A stretch of 64,000 bases of DNA, taken from contig NZ_CP097263.1 of the NCBI RefSeq assembly GCF_028622115.1, positions 5,890,001 through 5,954,000 of the forward strand, in the 5' to 3' direction. The DNA is from Kutzneria chonburiensis. Its GTDB lineage: Bacteria > Actinomycetota > Actinomycetes > Mycobacteriales > Pseudonocardiaceae. Below the pieces are notes generated by a model. That model saw only the letters and a program-made list of their open reading frames with translations. It ran no database searches and was not told the DNA's origin. Positions 8,653-18,562 of the stretch are shown here, in pieces (position 1 is the stretch's first letter; each line of letters opens with the position of its first letter). A program made the position numbers and the translations under genes.

Positions 8653-10821
8653 TCAGCTTTTCTCCAGGTATTCGGCTCGGGACGCGTCAACGACCTCCCG
8701 GAGCATCTGCGCGAGACCGGGGTGCTCCGTCAGGTCGGGGTCGTCGGCGATGACACGCTGGGCCTCGGCGCGGGCCTCCTCGATCACGTCGAGGTCGTCG
8801 AGCAGGGAGAGCATCTTCAGGCCGGACTTCACGCCGGACTGGGCGGCGCCGAGGATGTCGCCCTCGCGGCGCAGCTCAAGGTCCATCTGGGCCAGCTCGA
8901 AACCGTCGAGGGTGTCGGCGACGGCCTGCAGGCGCTGCATGGTGGACGTGCCGGCGGGCACCTCGGAAACGAGCAGGCAGAGGCCGGCGGCGCTGCCCCG
9001 GCCGACGCGGCCGCGCAGCTGGTGCAACTGGCTGACGCCGAACCGGTCGGCGTCCATGATCACCATGACGGTCGCGTTCGGCACGTTCACGCCGACCTCG
9101 ATCACCGTGGTGGCCACCAGGACCTGCACGTCGTTGGCGGCGAACGCGCGCATCACGGCGTCCTTGTCCTCCGGCGGCATCTTGCCGTGCAGCATCTCGA
9201 CCCGAAGCCCCTTGAGCGGACCGGCGACCAGGCGCGGCAGCACGTCGGTGACGGCGAGCGGCGGCCGCTGGTCGGAGTTGCCGCCTTTGGGCTCGGCGTC
9301 CTCGTCGTCGCCGATACGCGGGCAGACGACGTACGCCTGGTGCCCGGCGGCGACCTCCTCGCGGATCCGCTCCCAGGCCCGCCGCAGCCAGTCCGGCTTC
9401 TCCGCGATCGGCACCACGGAGCTGGTGATCGGGGACCGGCCCTGCGGCAGTTCACGCAGCGCCGAGACCTCGAGGTCGCCGTAGACGGTCATGGCCACGG
9501 TGCGCGGAATCGGCGTCGCCGTCATCACGAGCACATGCGGGCTGACGCCCTCCCCCGACTTGCCGCGCAACGCGTCCCGCTGCTCGACACCGAACCGGTG
9601 CTGCTCGTCGACGACGACAAAACCCAGTTCCGCGAAGGAAACCTTGTCCTGGATCAACGCGTGCGTGCCGACCACGATGCCGGCCGTGCCGGACGCGATG
9701 TCCAGCGACGCCTGCCGCCGCTGCGCGGTGTTCATCGAACCGGTCAGCAACACGACCCGCGTCGCCTCCTCGGGCGCGCCCAGCTCGCCGGCCGTGGCCA
9801 GCTCGCCCAACATGTCACGCAGCGAGCGGGCATGTTGCGCCGCAAGGACTTCCGTCGGCGCCAGCATCGCAGCCTGCTTGCCGGCGTCCACCACCTGGAG
9901 CATGCCGCGCAGCGCCACCAGCGTCTTGCCCGAACCGACCTCGCCCTGGAGCAACCGGTTCATCGGGTGCGTGCCGCCGAGCTCCTCGGCCAGCACCTCG
10001 CCGATCTCGCGCTGGCCGTTGGTCAGCTTGAACGGCAGCCGCTCGTCGAACGCGTCCAGCAGACCGCCCGCGCGCCGCGTGCTCGGCTTGGCCGGCCGGG
10101 CCGCCGCCGACTTCCGCCGCTGCGCCAACGCCAACTGGATCGACAGCGCCTCGTCCCAGCGCAGCCGGCGCTTGGCCTCGTCGATCGCCGACTGGCTGTC
10201 CGGCAGGTGGATCAGCTTCAGCGCCGACTCCAGGTCGAGCAGGCTGTACCGCTTGATCAGGTCGTCCGGCAGCGGGTCGACGATGCCGTCCCACATCCCC
10301 AGCACCTGCTCGACGCAGCGCGCGATGCTCCACGTCGGCAGGCCGCTGACCGCCGGATACACCGGGATCAGCTTGCGGGCGAAGGAGGCCACCGCCTTCT
10401 CGCTGTCCTCGTCGTCGAGCAGCTGGAACTCCGGGTGGGTCAGCTGCACCGTCTTGTTGAACTTGCCGACCTTGCCGGCGAACAACCCCCGCGCGCCCGG
10501 CACCAGCTTGCTCAGGTTCGGGATCTTCTGGCTGAAGAAGACCAGGCTCAGCGGCCGCGTGCCGTCGGTGACGATCACCTCGGTCATCGTGCCCCGCCGG
10601 GCCCGCATCGGCTTGCGCGTCACCTTGGCCACGTCCGCCAGCACCGTGACATGCTCGTCCAGCTCGAGGCTGGCGATGGACGTCAGCTTGCCGCGCTCGT
10701 CGTAACGGCGTGGGTAGTGCCGCAGCAGGTCGCCCACCGTGTGCAGGTCGAGCCCGTCGGCCAGCGCGTCCGCCGACTTCTTGCCCAGCAGCGGTCCGAG
10801 GGAGTCGTCGATGGCAGTCAT
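8653..10821 (-). CDS. recG: ATP-dependent DNA helicase RecG
   Basis: 722-residue superfamily 2 helicase that remodels stalled replication forks and Holliday junctions. An N-terminal wedge/OB region spans roughly residues 55-165. Walker A GEVGSGKTLVAL is near 295, the DEQH box VVVDEQHRFGVEQR near 395, and helicase C-terminal motifs include ATTVIEVGVNVPNA and QLRGRVGRG near 590-620. The length is normal for actinobacteria. It is followed on the same strand by the ATPase gene with a 94-bp gap, and is divergent from the TetR-family gene. Confidence 0.95.
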   Translation of the reverse strand: MTAIDDSLGPLLGKKSADALADGLDLHTVGDLLRHYPRRYDERGKLTSIASLELDEHVTVLADVAKVTRKPMRARRGTMTEVIVTDGTRPLSLVFFSQKIPNLSKLVPGARGLFAGKVGKFNKTVQLTHPEFQLLDDEDSEKAVASFARKLIPVYPAVSGLPTWSIARCVEQVLGMWDGIVDPLPDDLIKRYSLLDLESALKLIHLPDSQSAIDEAKRRLRWDEALSIQLALAQRRKSAAARPAKPSTRRAGGLLDAFDERLPFKLTNGQREIGEVLAEELGGTHPMNRLLQGEVGSGKTLVALRGMLQVVDAGKQAAMLAPTEVLAAQHARSLRDMLGELATAGELGAPEEATRVVLLTGSMNTAQRRQASLDIASGTAGIVVGTHALIQDKVSFAELGFVVVDEQHRFGVEQRDALRGKSGEGVSPHVLVMTATPIPRTVAMTVYGDLEVSALRELPQGRSPITSSVVPIAEKPDWLRRAWERIREEVAAGHQAYVVCPRIGDDEDAEPKGGNSDQRPPLAVTDVLPRLVAGPLKGLRVEMLHGKMPPEDKDAVMRAFAANDVQVLVATTVIEVGVNVPNATVMVIMDADRFGVSQLHQLRGRVGRGSAAGLCLLVSEVPAGTSTMQRLQAVADTLDGFELAQMDLELRREGDILGAAQSGVKSGLKMLSLLDDLDVIEEARAEAQRVIADDPDLTEHPGLAQMLREVVDASRAEYLEKS

Positions 10822-10916
10822 CGGGTGCTATTCAACCCCCAACCCCCGACACCGCTAATCTGACCGCCCCCTGTCGCAGTGACATTGCCCCGCACCCCAC
10901 CCCCAGGAGATGCCCC

Positions 10917-11522
10917 ATGCCGCGCCCCAGCGTCGAGGTCGAGCGGCGGGCGCAGATCCTGCGGGCCACCTGCCAGGTGATCGCCGACGGCGGGCTGCGC
11001 AACCTGCGCATCTCCGATGTCGCCCGGCTGGCCGGCGTCTCCGGCGGGACCGTGCACTACTACTTCGACACCAAGCAGGACCTGGCCCAGGCCGCGTTCG
11101 AGGACTGCTACGAGCGGTCGCTCGAACGGCGGCGCTGGCTGCTCGACTCGCGGGGCGACTCGCTGACCCGCCTGCGCCAGATCGTCGACTCGTACGTGCC
11201 CGGCAGCCCCGAGACCATCGAGGCATGGAAGGTCTGGGTCGAGTTATGGGCCGAGAGCCCCCGCTCCCCTCGCCTGCGTGAGCTCAACGACCGCCTCTAC
11301 GGCGACTGGCGCCGCATCGTCGCCGACATCGTCCGTGACGGCCAGGCCCGTGGGCAGCTGACCGACGGCGATCCGTTCGTGCTGGCCAACATGCTCGTCG
11401 GCATGATCGACGGGCTGGCCGTCCAGGTGCTCGCCGGCTCGCAGAGCATGACCGCCGGGCGCATGCGCGCCACCTGCCTCGCCTTCGTCGACACCGTCCT
11501 GGCGCGCGCTCACTCCAGGTGA
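10917..11522 (+). CDS. TetR-family transcriptional regulator
   Basis: 201 residues. An N-terminal helix-turn-helix, ISDVARLAGVSGGTVHYYF, spans about residues 35-55, followed by an all-helical ligand domain. The TetR_C part (RLRQIVDSYVPGSPETIEAW) resembles the BetI-like subgroup. ATG 10917 has AGGAG at 10905-10909. It converges with the dehydrogenase gene downstream with only 4 bp between stops. The 95-bp divergent gap to recG is the only obvious place for an autoregulatory site. The effector is unknown. Confidence 0.88.
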   Translation: MPRPSVEVERRAQILRATCQVIADGGLRNLRISDVARLAGVSGGTVHYYFDTKQDLAQAAFEDCYERSLERRRWLLDSRGDSLTRLRQIVDSYVPGSPETIEAWKVWVELWAESPRSPRLRELNDRLYGDWRRIVADIVRDGQARGQLTDGDPFVLANMLVGMIDGLAVQVLAGSQSMTAGRMRATCLAFVDTVLARAHSR

Positions 11523-11526
11523 GCGC

Positions 11527-12705
11527 TCACGCCGCGGAGCCGAACTTGGCGTCGATGTCGCGGACGGCCAGGTCAGCAATACGCGCGGCGGCGGCGCGGG
11601 GTGTGATGGCGGCGTGGTCGGCCTCGTCGAGCACGGCGTTGACCAGGCGGCGCATGGCGGAGCGGATCTTGGTGAACGCGCTGTCGGAGTCGGGCTGCAC
11701 GTCGCCGAACAGGGTCCACCACCACCAACTGCCGCTGGCGGAGTTGGCGACGACGTCGGGGATGACGAGCGCGCCACGCTGCACGAGGCGGCGTTCGGCC
11801 TCGGGAAGCACGGGCATGTTGGCCGCCTCGACGACGACGCGGGCCTTGACCTGGTCGACGTTGCGCTCATCGACGGCGTAGGACACGGCCGCGGGGACGA
11901 GGACATCGGCCTCGACGTCGAGCCACTGGTCGCCGGGCAGCAGATGGTCGCCGGGGGCGAGGTCATCACGGTCGACGGTGCCGTGGGAGTCGCGCCCGCG
12001 CAGCAGGCGTTCCACGTCGAGACCGTCCTGATTGGCCACGATGCCCTTCACATCGGCGATGCCGACGACCTGCACGCCGGCCTCGGCGAGGAAGCGGGCG
12101 GTGGAGCCGCCGATCGCGCCGAAACCCTGGACGAAGGCGCGGACATCCTTGGCCGGCAAGGCCAGCCGGTCGAGGGCGACGAGGGCCGCCTCGGCCACGC
12201 CGCAGCCGCCGACGAGCTCCTTGAGCCGCAGCCCGCCGACCCGCACCTGGGCCGCCTTGCGCAGCCGCGCCCGCGCCGCCCGCTCGTCGTCGAGCAGCGG
12301 GTAGACGGCCTGGATCGACGAGGAGAAGCCGAGTTCGGCCAGCACCTTGTCGATCGTGGACTGTCGCAGCCCGAGATCTTCGCCCATGGTCCAGAACCGC
12401 TCGACGTACGGCCGCATCGCGGTCAGGTAACGCCGGAGCACATCGGTGGCCCGAGGGTCGTACGGATCCCAGTCGATGCCGCCTTTCGCGCCGCCCAAAG
12501 GGATGTAGCGGCCGGTGGGGTCGTAGTTGAGCGCCTCCTTGACCGAAACGCCCGCGGCCAGCCCGCGAACCTCGTCCAAGGTGCAGCCCGCTCGCATCCG
12601 CAGTCCGCCACTGCTCACGCCGCGCACCAGCCGGTCGATCACGAGATAGCCGTGACAACCGGTCACGGGGTCGGTCCAGGTGACCTGAAGGTAGGGTTCA
12701 CGCAC
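11527..12705 (-). CDS. Glu/Leu/Phe/Val dehydrogenase family protein
   Basis: 392-residue NAD(P)-dependent amino acid dehydrogenase fold. The substrate domain contains IPLGGAKGGI (catalytic lysine region, about residues 68-77) and TMGEDLG; the coenzyme domain has GFGAIGGSTARFLAEAG near 190-206 and EAANMPVLPEA near 290. It is shorter than the ~445-residue glutamate dehydrogenases and nearer the size of leucine/phenylalanine dehydrogenases, so the substrate cannot be assigned. GTG 12705 follows a strong AGGAGG. It converges with the TetR gene. The 264-bp gap upstream holds no convincing gene. Confidence 0.85.
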   Translation of the reverse strand: MREPYLQVTWTDPVTGCHGYLVIDRLVRGVSSGGLRMRAGCTLDEVRGLAAGVSVKEALNYDPTGRYIPLGGAKGGIDWDPYDPRATDVLRRYLTAMRPYVERFWTMGEDLGLRQSTIDKVLAELGFSSSIQAVYPLLDDERAARARLRKAAQVRVGGLRLKELVGGCGVAEAALVALDRLALPAKDVRAFVQGFGAIGGSTARFLAEAGVQVVGIADVKGIVANQDGLDVERLLRGRDSHGTVDRDDLAPGDHLLPGDQWLDVEADVLVPAAVSYAVDERNVDQVKARVVVEAANMPVLPEAERRLVQRGALVIPDVVANSASGSWWWWTLFGDVQPDSDSAFTKIRSAMRRLVNAVLDEADHAAITPRAAAARIADLAVRDIDAKFGSAA

Positions 12706-12969
12706 CTGGCCACCTCCTCGCTGGTGACGTGCGGATATGCAGGTACCGCACAGTTGACCCGACGGCTGACTGATGTGTCAATCAACGCGCCTGGACCGCA
12801 ACCGAGGCGTCAGCTGCCGGACACCCAAGGGGTTCCAGCAGCGCCGCAACAGGTCGTGAGGCGATGGCGACGATGCGTGCGCATGAGCCTCGACGGTCGC
12901 GCTCGGTGATCACGGGAATGGCACCGAAGTCCACTGTGGACGATCCGAACAGAACCGTCCACACCGGAC

Positions 12970-14547
12970 CTATTCGACGCCGATGAGCGCGACCGTGCCC
13001 GGCTGGCCGCCCGGATATCCGGTCAGCTCGACCTCGGGATGACTCAGCCGCAAATGCCGGCCCAGTTCGTCATCCAGGCCGCCGGGAGCGTCCGCACCTG
13101 CGAAAACGGTCACCAGCTCGCCGCCGGCGTCGAGCATCCGGTCGACCAGCCGGCAGGCCGCGGCGACCAGGTCGGCCGGGGCCGGCTCGATCAGCACGAC
13201 CTCGCCGTCGATCAGGCCGAGCGCGTCGCCGGGCTGGCAGCGGCCGACCCACGTGATGGCCTCGCGTTTGGCGATCACGAGTTCGCCACGCCTCATCGCC
13301 GCGGCGGCCTCGGCCATGGCAACGACATCGTCGCCGGGCCGTCGCGTGGGGTCGTGCACGGCGAGCGCGGCCAGGCCCTGCACCGGCGACACCGTCGGCA
13401 CCACGACAACGTCGCGGCCGTCGCGTTCGGCGGCCTCTGCGACGAGGCCGGCCAGCCCGATGTCGTTGGGCAGCACCACAACCTGCGCCGCGCCGGTCTC
13501 GGCCAACACGTCGAGCAGATCGGCGACGGCCGGCTCGCGGCCGGGCGGCAGCACCAGCACCGAGGCGCCCTCGGCCCGGAACAGCTCGGCGGCGTCCTCG
13601 CCGGCGACGATGGCCACGACCGCCCGGTCCCGCGCGTAGCGGGCCTTCTGGTCGGCGAAACGCGTGACGGTGATGCGGTGCGGCCGGCCGTTCTCAATGC
13701 CGACCTCGATCGCGGCGCCCACGTCGTCACAGTGCACGTGGACCGACCACAGCCCGTGACCGTCGCCGGCCACCACCACGCTGTCGCCGAGCCGGGCCAG
13801 CCGCTCACGCAGCGCCTGCTCGTCGGCCAAGCCGTCGAGCAGGTACATCACCTCGTACTCGAAGCCGCTGCTCTCGTGCACCAAAGCTGCTTTGGGCGCG
13901 CTCATCGGCGGCAAATCGTGTTCGACGTCACCGTCGAGGCGTTCGGAGACCACGGTCGCCAGGGCGTCCAGGAGCAGCAGCAGCCCGCGGCCGCCGGCGT
14001 CGACAACGCCGCGCTCGGCCAGCACAGCCAGCTGCCTCGGCGTGTCCGCAAGCGCTTGCGCAGCGGCCTTCACCGCCGCGCCGGCCACGTCGTCCAGCAG
14101 GTCGGAGCCGCATTCCTCGGCGGCGTCGGCCGCCGCCGTCAGCACCGACAACACGGTGCCGGCGACCGGCTTGGCCACGGCGGCCGTGGCCAGTTCGTCG
14201 GCCCGGCGCAGGGCGGTCCTGAGCGCGGTGCCGCTGACCGTCAGCGCGCCCTCCCAGCTCTCGGCCAGCCCGCGCAGCACCTGCGAGAGGATCACGCCCG
14301 AGTTGCCCCGCGCGCCCGCCACCGCCCCCTTGGCCAGCGCCGACACCGCCGCGCCGACCGCGTCCGCCGGGTCGCGGACCAGGGCGTCCAGCGCCGAGCG
14401 CATGGTGTGCAGCAGGTTCGTGCCGGTGTCGCCGTCGGCGACCGGGTAGACGTTGATGCGGTCGATGGCCTCGCGGTCCGCGTCCAGCGCGCGCACCCCG
14501 GCCGCCGCCCACCGGCGGACCGCGTCGGCGTCCAGCGCCTCCAGCAC
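12970..14547 (-). CDS. DAK2-domain protein (YloV/FakA-like)
   Basis: 525 residues. The N-terminal DAK2 kinase-type domain (about 1-200) contains VYPVADGDTGTNLLHTM with the metal-binding aspartates and asparagine, then a long C-terminal region typical of FakA, the ATP-binding subunit of fatty acid kinase in Firmicutes. In actinobacteria the family sits between recG and rpmB, as here, and its substrate is not settled. No FakB (DegV) partner is in the window. GTG 14547 follows AGGAGG. It is divergent from rpmB. Confidence 0.88.
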   Translation of the reverse strand: MLEALDADAVRRWAAAGVRALDADREAIDRINVYPVADGDTGTNLLHTMRSALDALVRDPADAVGAAVSALAKGAVAGARGNSGVILSQVLRGLAESWEGALTVSGTALRTALRRADELATAAVAKPVAGTVLSVLTAAADAAEECGSDLLDDVAGAAVKAAAQALADTPRQLAVLAERGVVDAGGRGLLLLLDALATVVSERLDGDVEHDLPPMSAPKAALVHESSGFEYEVMYLLDGLADEQALRERLARLGDSVVVAGDGHGLWSVHVHCDDVGAAIEVGIENGRPHRITVTRFADQKARYARDRAVVAIVAGEDAAELFRAEGASVLVLPPGREPAVADLLDVLAETGAAQVVVLPNDIGLAGLVAEAAERDGRDVVVVPTVSPVQGLAALAVHDPTRRPGDDVVAMAEAAAAMRRGELVIAKREAITWVGRCQPGDALGLIDGEVVLIEPAPADLVAAACRLVDRMLDAGGELVTVFAGADAPGGLDDELGRHLRLSHPEVELTGYPGGQPGTVALIGVE

Positions 14548-14739
14548 GTCCGAGCCCTCCTGTTCGCAGCCTCCGCGGCCGAGGGTAGCGGGGCCGGTTT
14601 GGAGCCCCGCCGGATCACCGGTTACCCTGTCATGGTTGCTCTGGTCCGTGGTTGGCCCGGATCAGCGCGCGTCCGTGCCGGTGGCAACGCTCGGTCGGAT
14701 GCCCCGTGAGGACCATCATTACTTGAAGGAGTGTCTGAC

Positions 14740-14931
14740 ATGGCTGCCGTCTGCGACGTCTGCGGCAAGGGGCCGGGCTTCGGCATGTCGGTCTCGCACT
14801 CGCACCGCCGGACCAACCGTCGGTGGAACCCGAACATCCAGTCGGTGCGCGCCAAGGTCGCGCCCGGCCAGCGTGCCCGGGTCAACGTGTGCACCTCGTG
14901 CCTGAAGGCCGGCAAGGTCGTCCGCGGCTGA
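14740..14931 (+). CDS. rpmB: 50S ribosomal protein L28 (zinc-binding form)
   Basis: 63-residue ribosomal protein of the large subunit. It keeps two CxxC pairs (CDVC at residues 5-8, CTSC near 53-56), so it is the zinc-containing C+ form. ATG 14740 is preceded by AAGGAG, a better start than the in-frame GTG at 14731. A perfect stem-loop terminator lies 15 bp after the stop. The gene is transcribed away from the DAK2 gene. Confidence 0.97.
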   Translation: MAAVCDVCGKGPGFGMSVSHSHRRTNRRWNPNIQSVRAKVAPGQRARVNVCTSCLKAGKVVRG

Positions 14932-14946
14932 GCCGAAGGGGACCGT

Positions 14947-14980
14947 AGGGGCCGTGTGGACTTCGTCCACACGGCCCCTT
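14947..14980 (+). terminator. Rho-independent-like terminator of rpmB
   Basis: Perfect 15-bp stem AGGGGCCGTGTGGAC / GTCCACACGGCCCCT with a TTC loop, followed by TTCT. It sits between rpmB and the end of the convergent transporter gene and could serve both. Confidence 0.85.
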
Positions 14981-14993
14981 CTCTGTGCTTGTT

Positions 14994-15971
14994 TCAGCCA
15001 ACGAGCGCGGCCTCCGGGCTGGGCGCGGGAGTCCGGGCGAAGCGCTGGGCCAGCCAGGCACAGACCATGAGCTGGATCTGGTGAAACAGCATCAGCGGCA
15101 GCACGATCAAGCCGACCGAGGCCGCCGGGAACAGCACTCCGGCCATCGGCAGGCCGCTGGCCAGGGACTTCTTCGACCCGGCGAACATGATCGTGATCCG
15201 GTCCTCGCGGGAGAACCCGAGCCACTTCGGGACGTACCAGGTAAATGCGAGCACGAGGCCCAGCAGCGCGACGTTCACGCCGACGAGTACCAGCAGGCTC
15301 GTCAGCGAGAGCCGGCCCCAGATGCCCGCGACCACGCCTTCGCTGAACGCCGTGTAGACGACCAGCAGCACCGAGCCGCGGTCGACCAGGCCCAGCACCG
15401 CCTTGTGCCGCGTGACGAATCCCGTCAGCCAGCGGCGGGCCAGTTGGCCGAGCACGAACGGCAGCAGCAGTTGGAGCGTGATGTCCAGCAGGGCCTGGGC
15501 CGAGAAGCCGCCACCCCTGGTCGTCAGCAGGGCGCCGACCAGCAGCGGCGTCAGCACGATGCCGACCAGGTTCGAGAACGAGGCCGCGCAGATCGCCGCC
15601 GACACGTTGCCGCGGGCGATCGAGGTGAAGGCGATCGAGGACTGCACCGTCGACGGCAGGAAGCATACGTAGAGCAGGCCGAGGTACAGCTCCGGCGAGA
15701 TCACTCCCGGCACCAGGAACCTCAGCCCCAGTCCCAGCAGCGGGAACAGCACGAAGGTCGCCGCGAACACCGTGCCGTGCAGGCGCCAGTGCTTGATGCC
15801 GGCGAGCGCGTCCTGCGGCGACAGGCGGATGCCGTACAGGAAGAACAGCAGGCCGATCGCCACCGTCGTCGCGTCGCCGAACACCGGCACCCACACCCCG
15901 CGGGCCGGCAGTACTGACGCCAGCGCCACTGTTCCGAGGATGGCCACGATGTAGGGGTCGATGCGACGCAT
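14994..15971 (-). CDS. Bile acid:sodium symporter-like (SBF-like) membrane transporter, copy 1
   Basis: 325 residues, about ten membrane segments, with the signatures LPSTVQSSIAFTSIARGNV (about 110-128) and AGSKKSLASGLPMAGVLFPA (about 268-287) of the SBF_like family (YfeH type). The family is distantly related to bile acid:Na+ symporters and includes proteins implicated in calcium or organic anion transport; the substrate here is unknown. A clear paralogue is encoded 2.6 kb away at 18563-19540. It is monocistronic and converges with rpmB. Confidence 0.88.
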   Translation of the reverse strand: MRRIDPYIVAILGTVALASVLPARGVWVPVFGDATTVAIGLLFFLYGIRLSPQDALAGIKHWRLHGTVFAATFVLFPLLGLGLRFLVPGVISPELYLGLLYVCFLPSTVQSSIAFTSIARGNVSAAICAASFSNLVGIVLTPLLVGALLTTRGGGFSAQALLDITLQLLLPFVLGQLARRWLTGFVTRHKAVLGLVDRGSVLLVVYTAFSEGVVAGIWGRLSLTSLLVLVGVNVALLGLVLAFTWYVPKWLGFSREDRITIMFAGSKKSLASGLPMAGVLFPAASVGLIVLPLMLFHQIQLMVCAWLAQRFARTPAPSPEAALVG

Positions 15972-16073
15972 ACATCCAGGATCGATGCAGATCAGCGATT
16001 CGGAAACACGCTAACCGCTCTGACTGTGTTCACGAAACGCGATAACGTCGGCCTCGGCCGCACAATGGGCTCC

Positions 16074-16292
16074 ATGTGCCGATCCATCAAGACCTTGCGC
16101 CCGCCGTTCACCGACCACGTCACGGACTCCGACATCCGCGCCGCCGCCCTCCAGTACGTCCGCAAGCTCTCCGGCTTCCGCGCCCCCGCCGCCCACAACG
16201 CCGAGGCCTTCGCCCGTGCCGTCGACGCCGTGGCCGCCGCCACCGCCGACCTGTTGTCGTCCTTGGAGGTCCGCGGCCAGCACCAGCACTAG
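16074..16292 (+). CDS. DUF2277 family protein
   Basis: 72-residue small protein of the widespread DUF2277 family, recognised from the start MCRSIKTLRPPF and the block IRAAALQYVRKLSGFRAP. The Cys near the N-terminus and the following helical segment are family features. Function unknown. The ATG at 16074 is chosen because family members start MCR. Its stop overlaps by 4 bp that of the convergent membrane protein gene. Confidence 0.85.
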   Translation: MCRSIKTLRPPFTDHVTDSDIRAAALQYVRKLSGFRAPAAHNAEAFARAVDAVAAATADLLSSLEVRGQHQH

Positions 16293-16837
16293 CTCTTGCG
16301 ACGCCGGAGCACGACCTGCCACGCGCTCAACGCCGCCAGCTCGGCCAGCAGCACCGCGAGCACAATGCCGTCGCGCTCGGGGTAGCCGTCCCAGAGCCGT
16401 GGCGGCGACAGGACCATGCCGGCCGCCAGCAACAGCGCCAGGATCGCTACCGCGACCAGCGCTGGCGTACCGGCTTCGCGCAGCACCTCTGGCGTGCACC
16501 GGTTGGCCAACCCCTGGCGTCGGAACAACATCGCCACCAGGCCGTACAGGATCAGCACCAGCACGGCCGGCACAACCGGGCCGAGCCTCGGGGCCAGGAT
16601 CGCGGCGAGGCTGCCGAACAGCACGGCCGCGATCACGTGCGGCAGGAACGGAAAGAGCATCCGAGCCGGGTGCCGGCGCGGTGCCGGTGCTGCCGGAGGC
16701 GTCGACTCGTTGACGATGTAGACGTCACGGAGCTGGTACACGTCGCGGATGTCGCGGGCCTGGACCACGTTGCCCGGATCGCCGGTCAGCTCGTTCTTCG
16801 TCTCACCCGGCTCGGGTATGTCTTCTTCCTCCGTCAC
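16289..16837 (-). CDS. Small polytopic membrane protein with a VVQARDI-type N-terminus
   Basis: 182 residues. A hydrophilic acidic N-terminus (about 1-60) contains the motif [20 protein letters not shown], which resembles the short VVQA-D-I segments in front of various actinobacterial regulatory or conflict proteins. Then come four hydrophobic segments (about 65-85, 88-107, 125-147, 155-175) and a basic tail RRRKS. The GTG at 16837 overlaps the ung stop (GTGA), so it is co-translated with ung. No known family could be named. Confidence 0.7.
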   Translation of the reverse strand: MTEEEDIPEPGETKNELTGDPGNVVQARDIRDVYQLRDVYIVNESTPPAAPAPRRHPARMLFPFLPHVIAAVLFGSLAAILAPRLGPVVPAVLVLILYGLVAMLFRRQGLANRCTPEVLREAGTPALVAVAILALLLAAGMVLSPPRLWDGYPERDGIVLAVLLAELAALSAWQVVLRRRKS

Positions 16838-17511
16838 GGCAACTTCCACTCGATCGGCTGCGCCCCCTGCCGTACGAGCAGGTCGTTGGCTCGGCTGAAC
16901 GGCTTCGAGCCGAAGAACCCCCGGTCCGCCGACATCGGGCTCGGGTGGGCCGACTCGATGCACGGCACCCCCGACAGGAGCGGCGCCAGGCTTCGGGCAT
17001 TGCTGCCCCACAGGATCGCCACCAGCGGCGTCCTCCGCGCGTGCAGCGCCCGGATCGCCTGCTCCGTCACCTGTTCCCAGCCCTTGCCCTTGTGCGAGTT
17101 CGGCCGCCCCGGCGCCACCGTCAGCGACCTGTTCAGCAGCAGCACCCCTTGCTCCGCCCAGGGCGACAGATCCCCGTTCGACGGCCTCGGCAGGCCCAGG
17201 TCCGATTCCATCTCCGTGTAGATGTTGGCCAGGCTCCTCGGAATCGGCCGCACCTCCGGCGCGACGGAGAAGCTCAGGCCGACGGCGTGCCCGGGCGTCG
17301 GGTAGGGGTCCTGGCCGACGATGAGCACCCGCACGTCCGCGAACGGCTGCTTGAACGCGCGCAGCACGTTCTCCCCCGCCGGCAGATACGTGCGCCCCGC
17401 CGCCACTTCGGCGCGTAGGAAGTCGCCCATCTCACTGATCCGGTCCGCGACCGGCTCCAACGCCTGCGCCCAGCCGGCTTCGACAACTTCGTTCAACGGA
17501 CGGGAAGACAT
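16834..17511 (-). CDS. ung: Uracil-DNA glycosylase, family 1
   Basis: 225-residue base-excision repair enzyme that removes uracil from DNA. The water-activating motif [18 protein letters not shown] is at about residues 63-80 with the catalytic Asp, and the leucine-loop motif appears as [13 protein letters not shown] near 190 (Met replaces the common Leu, a tolerated variation). ATG 17511 fits the family length. It is in an operon with the downstream membrane protein and divergent from the DUF6928-like gene. Confidence 0.95.
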   Translation of the reverse strand: MSSRPLNEVVEAGWAQALEPVADRISEMGDFLRAEVAAGRTYLPAGENVLRAFKQPFADVRVLIVGQDPYPTPGHAVGLSFSVAPEVRPIPRSLANIYTEMESDLGLPRPSNGDLSPWAEQGVLLLNRSLTVAPGRPNSHKGKGWEQVTEQAIRALHARRTPLVAILWGSNARSLAPLLSGVPCIESAHPSPMSADRGFFGSKPFSRANDLLVRQGAQPIEWKLP

Positions 17512-17628
17512 GCCGCGAACTGTATCCGGCGCCACCGACACTTCCGGACGGGGCAACCGCCGCCTCGATGTCAGGGGTGGTGGATACGGTGCGGACCACT
17601 TGACCATCTGACTTCGTGGAGGACAGGG

Positions 17629-18390
17629 GTGGGCGCGAAGACAGCGCTGCTGGCGTTGGCCGACGGCGACATCCGACCGGTGTTGGCGACCGGTGCACGC
17701 TCGACACAGGCCGAGGCCGAAGAGTTGGTGCGCCGGGTCTTTCCGGGCTACTCGACCGAGTCCATCGGTGAGGGCTCGCTGTTCGAGCACGAGTACCCGC
17801 CGGATGACATCGCCTACGCCACCGCGCTGCCCGGGGTGGAGTTGTTGAGCGACCGGCGGCTCGCACGCGACCTACCGTCGGAGCTGCCGGTTCACCTGCG
17901 CAAGCTGGGCGCCGGGCGGCGAATCATCATGCACGGCATGCATTCGGTGGTGGACTGGCTCGGCTTCGCCGTGTGGGAGGACGGCGAGCTGGTCCGCTCG
18001 CTGAGCCTGTCACCCGACGACGGCATCGTGGAGAACATCGGCCAGCCCTACGACTTCGAGTTGCCGTACTGGGCGGGTGACCATCCGGTCGAGCCCATCC
18101 CCGGCTGGCCGAACCAGAGGCCGTATCCGTTGCCGTTTCATCCCCTGGAGCTGGGCGAACTGGCGCTGCGCGCGCTGTTCGGATTCGTGATCGAAGGCTA
18201 TCCCGACCCGAACGACATCGATACCGGGAGCGTTCCACTGCACGGCTTCCGCGTGACGGATCCCGCTGGGCACGAGCAGGCCGCGCGTGAAGCCGCCCGC
18301 GCGAGGACGCTCGCGATGATGGGACCGCCGCGGATGTTCCGGATGGGACCCGATGGGACGATGCAAGAGACCACGCTCGACAACCCGTAG
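17629..18390 (+). CDS. Conserved actinobacterial protein, DUF6928-like
   Basis: 253 residues starting [19 protein letters not shown], which I associate with the DUF6928 family of actinobacteria. It is soluble, with no signal peptide or membrane segment. Conserved-looking stretches include [28 protein letters not shown] in the middle. Function unknown. GTG 17629 is preceded by GGAGGACAGG. A strong hairpin terminator follows at 18467-18509. Confidence 0.75.
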   Translation: MGAKTALLALADGDIRPVLATGARSTQAEAEELVRRVFPGYSTESIGEGSLFEHEYPPDDIAYATALPGVELLSDRRLARDLPSELPVHLRKLGAGRRIIMHGMHSVVDWLGFAVWEDGELVRSLSLSPDDGIVENIGQPYDFELPYWAGDHPVEPIPGWPNQRPYPLPFHPLELGELALRALFGFVIEGYPDPNDIDTGSVPLHGFRVTDPAGHEQAAREAARARTLAMMGPPRMFRMGPDGTMQETTLDNP

Positions 18391-18466
18391 CGGTCTCGCG
18401 GCGAACACTGCCCGCCGATCCGGACGGCTGCTGACTTTCAATCCTGACCAGTTCCAAAGTTCTCAT

Positions 18467-18509
18467 CCCCTTCCGGCGGCGCGGCAGCCGCTCGCGCCGC
18501 CGGAAGGGG
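18467..18509. terminator. Strong hairpin between convergent genes
   Basis: Perfect 17-bp stem CCCCTTCCGGCGGCGCG / CGCGCCGCCGGAAGGGG with a 9-nt loop. It separates the DUF6928-like gene from the convergent transporter gene. There is no T-run, as is common in actinobacterial I-shaped terminators. Confidence 0.8.
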
Positions 18510-18562
18510 CGGATGGGCGGGAGAGGTGGCCAGGACAGGACCCCACGGCCGCCCACCCGGTA

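Noticed and set aside
12782-12964. 60-residue minus-strand frame in the gap before the dehydrogenase gene
   Set aside because: No ribosome binding site, no family, and ordinary composition for a chance frame.
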